Shown piece after piece: positions 62,890 through 64,000 of a stretch of 64,000 nucleotides of DNA. Numbering within the stretch: the stretch's first letter is position 1; each line of letters begins with the position of its first letter. The position numbers and the translations under genes are program-made. Origin of the DNA: Sinotaia quadrata (lineage: Eukaryota; Mollusca; Gastropoda; Architaenioglossa; Viviparidae). The DNA lies in NCBI GenBank assembly GCA_028829895.1, contig CM054181.1, positions 933,501 to 997,500 of the forward strand, given 5' to 3'. The notes beneath the pieces were generated by a model. It searched no databases. It saw only the letters and a list, made by a program, of their open reading frames with translations, and was not told the origin of the DNA.

Positions 62890-63370
62890 CAGAAACCAAT
62901 GAAAGCGCTTCTTCTGGTCATCATCAGCCTGACTTTCTCAGCCTGATTGAGGTTGCTGACACTGATCTGCAGACAAGTGTCGCATTCAGTCAGCTAAGAG
63001 CCATTGTTAGGAGGTTTCCAATTCTTCTTCTGGTGTTTTCAATCGACCAACTGTCAGAATCCTTTATCAGACAACTGATATCAGTGAATGCAAGGCAGAC
63101 AGTCAAGGTGCCACCTGGACAAACATTGAGACTACAGAGCCTTGTCACTGGTAATGAGAGGCATTCTGACTGTATCCCACAGTTCTGCACACTGTGAGAG
63201 GATCTTCTCATGTGTAAGAAAAAACAAGGCTGACAAGCATGCTTCTTAAAGTCACAAAACACTTGAAAGTCTCCTTACTGAAAGGTGAAGACCCTGTTCC
63301 AGCTGTTGAGAAGATGGAAAAGTCTGCATATGCAAACAGCTTGAAGAACTACCATACCAACACTGTGTGA
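62890..63370 (+). pseudogene. hAT transposase C-terminal remnant
   Basis: A frame around 63170-63285 encodes H-S-S-A-H-C-E-R-I-F-S-C-V-R-K-N-K-A-D-K and, after a stop, H-K-T-L-E-S-L-L-T. This is the dimerisation region near the end of hAT transposases. Stops and frameshifts break it and upstream parts are only vaguely recognisable. Inactive. Confidence 0.7.
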
Positions 63371-64000
63371 ACAATATATAGTTTTGTTTTCATGTAAACT
63401 TAACTATAAATCATGTATTTGTATTTATATTATTAAACTTAGCTGGCTGTACTTCATATCTTCTTGTAGGTATAAGGACCATTAAACTTTCCTGTAAAAG
63501 TGAAGATCTTGATGTAGTACTTAAATTATTCTGAAATGTGAAGTATCTTGACCAATGTATTTCTAAATAAAACTGCCTAACACTTGGTGTGCTTAACAAA
63601 AATTCGTCTAAAATGAAAAGTGGAATGGAGACTAGATGACAAAAAAGTAGACAAATCATAGACAGATGTGCTTTGCATGAATCATTACAATATTGGTAAG
63701 TTCATTTACAAATATTAACATTATTCGTTGTTATATTGTATTTATTTTATATTACTGGTATTTCTATTAAAATGTCAGACTCTGCATAAAATCTTTTGGT
63801 TTTGGATCATTGATCTTGTTTGTGTGTGTGTCGGGGTGGGTGGTGGGGGTTAGGCAGGTCTGCGCTTACTACTGACTATTCCTGGTTCACCTTGCATATC
63901 TTCAGACATGCTCTTAGCTTCAGCTTCCTGTGCTGTAGCTTGCCTACATGTGAGTATGCACACATTGTTGAGCAAATCTGGGGCATCCTCTCCATTGAGA
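63371..64000. other. Right edge; nothing supported
   Basis: AT-rich, with a G-rich block at 63829-63852. No gene or element recognised. Confidence 0.4.

Overview
This is a window of an invertebrate animal genome. The genes have introns, extracellular modules sit on phase-1 exons, the DNA is AT-rich and unusually dense in minisatellites, and there are R2-like non-LTR retrotransposon and hAT remnants. A marine mollusc or a related lophotrochozoan is the best guess. The species cannot be determined from the sequence, and nothing bacterial is present.

The main result is a multi-exon gene on the minus strand, running from about 60.7 kb down to 22.4 kb. I assembled it by hand from ten exons. Every splice phase matches and the total is exactly 664 codons plus a stop. 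The predicted product is a secreted zinc protease with a signal peptide, a short Cys-containing linker, a propeptide ending in R-S-K-R, a complete astacin domain, a C-type-lectin-like domain (CTLD), a kringle, and a basic Thr/Pro-rich tail. Numbered from the predicted cleavage site, the zinc ligands fall at 92, 96 and 102, the positions they hold in crayfish astacin. I do not recall astacin + CTLD + kringle as a standard architecture.

Four splice sites of this gene (exon 1 donor, exon 2 donor, exon 6 acceptor, exon 8 donor) lie at the edge of tandem arrays whose repeat unit contains a copy of that same splice site plus a few exon bases. The arrays therefore line up 4 to about 19 extra copies of an authentic splice site inside the intron. 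This is the most unusual structural signal in the window.

A second, convergent gene on the plus strand (about 4.0-17.4 kb, 5' end probably off the window) is supported by phase-matched exons. They encode a Thr-rich stalk, one transmembrane helix and a polar cytoplasmic tail, so the product is probably a type I membrane protein. Its terminal exons are less certain.

Most of the rest is repeats. Between 1.5 and 3.9 kb are three 5'-truncated R2-like retrotransposon copies in tandem, each abutting an (AAT)n tail. A 45-bp-arm perfect hairpin lies at 4.2 kb and a 2.6-kb degenerate 28-bp satellite at 5.8-8.4 kb. The two genes' introns hold many 24-62 bp minisatellites. A non-autonomous hAT element (19.6 kb) and a 2.3-kb dispersed repeat (27.7-30.0 kb) have each inserted into a minisatellite and split it. 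A 1.5-kb, 28-bp array is followed by a short telomere-like (TAACCC) run at 35.4-37.0 kb. LINE debris lies at 33 kb and a broken hAT transposase at 63 kb.
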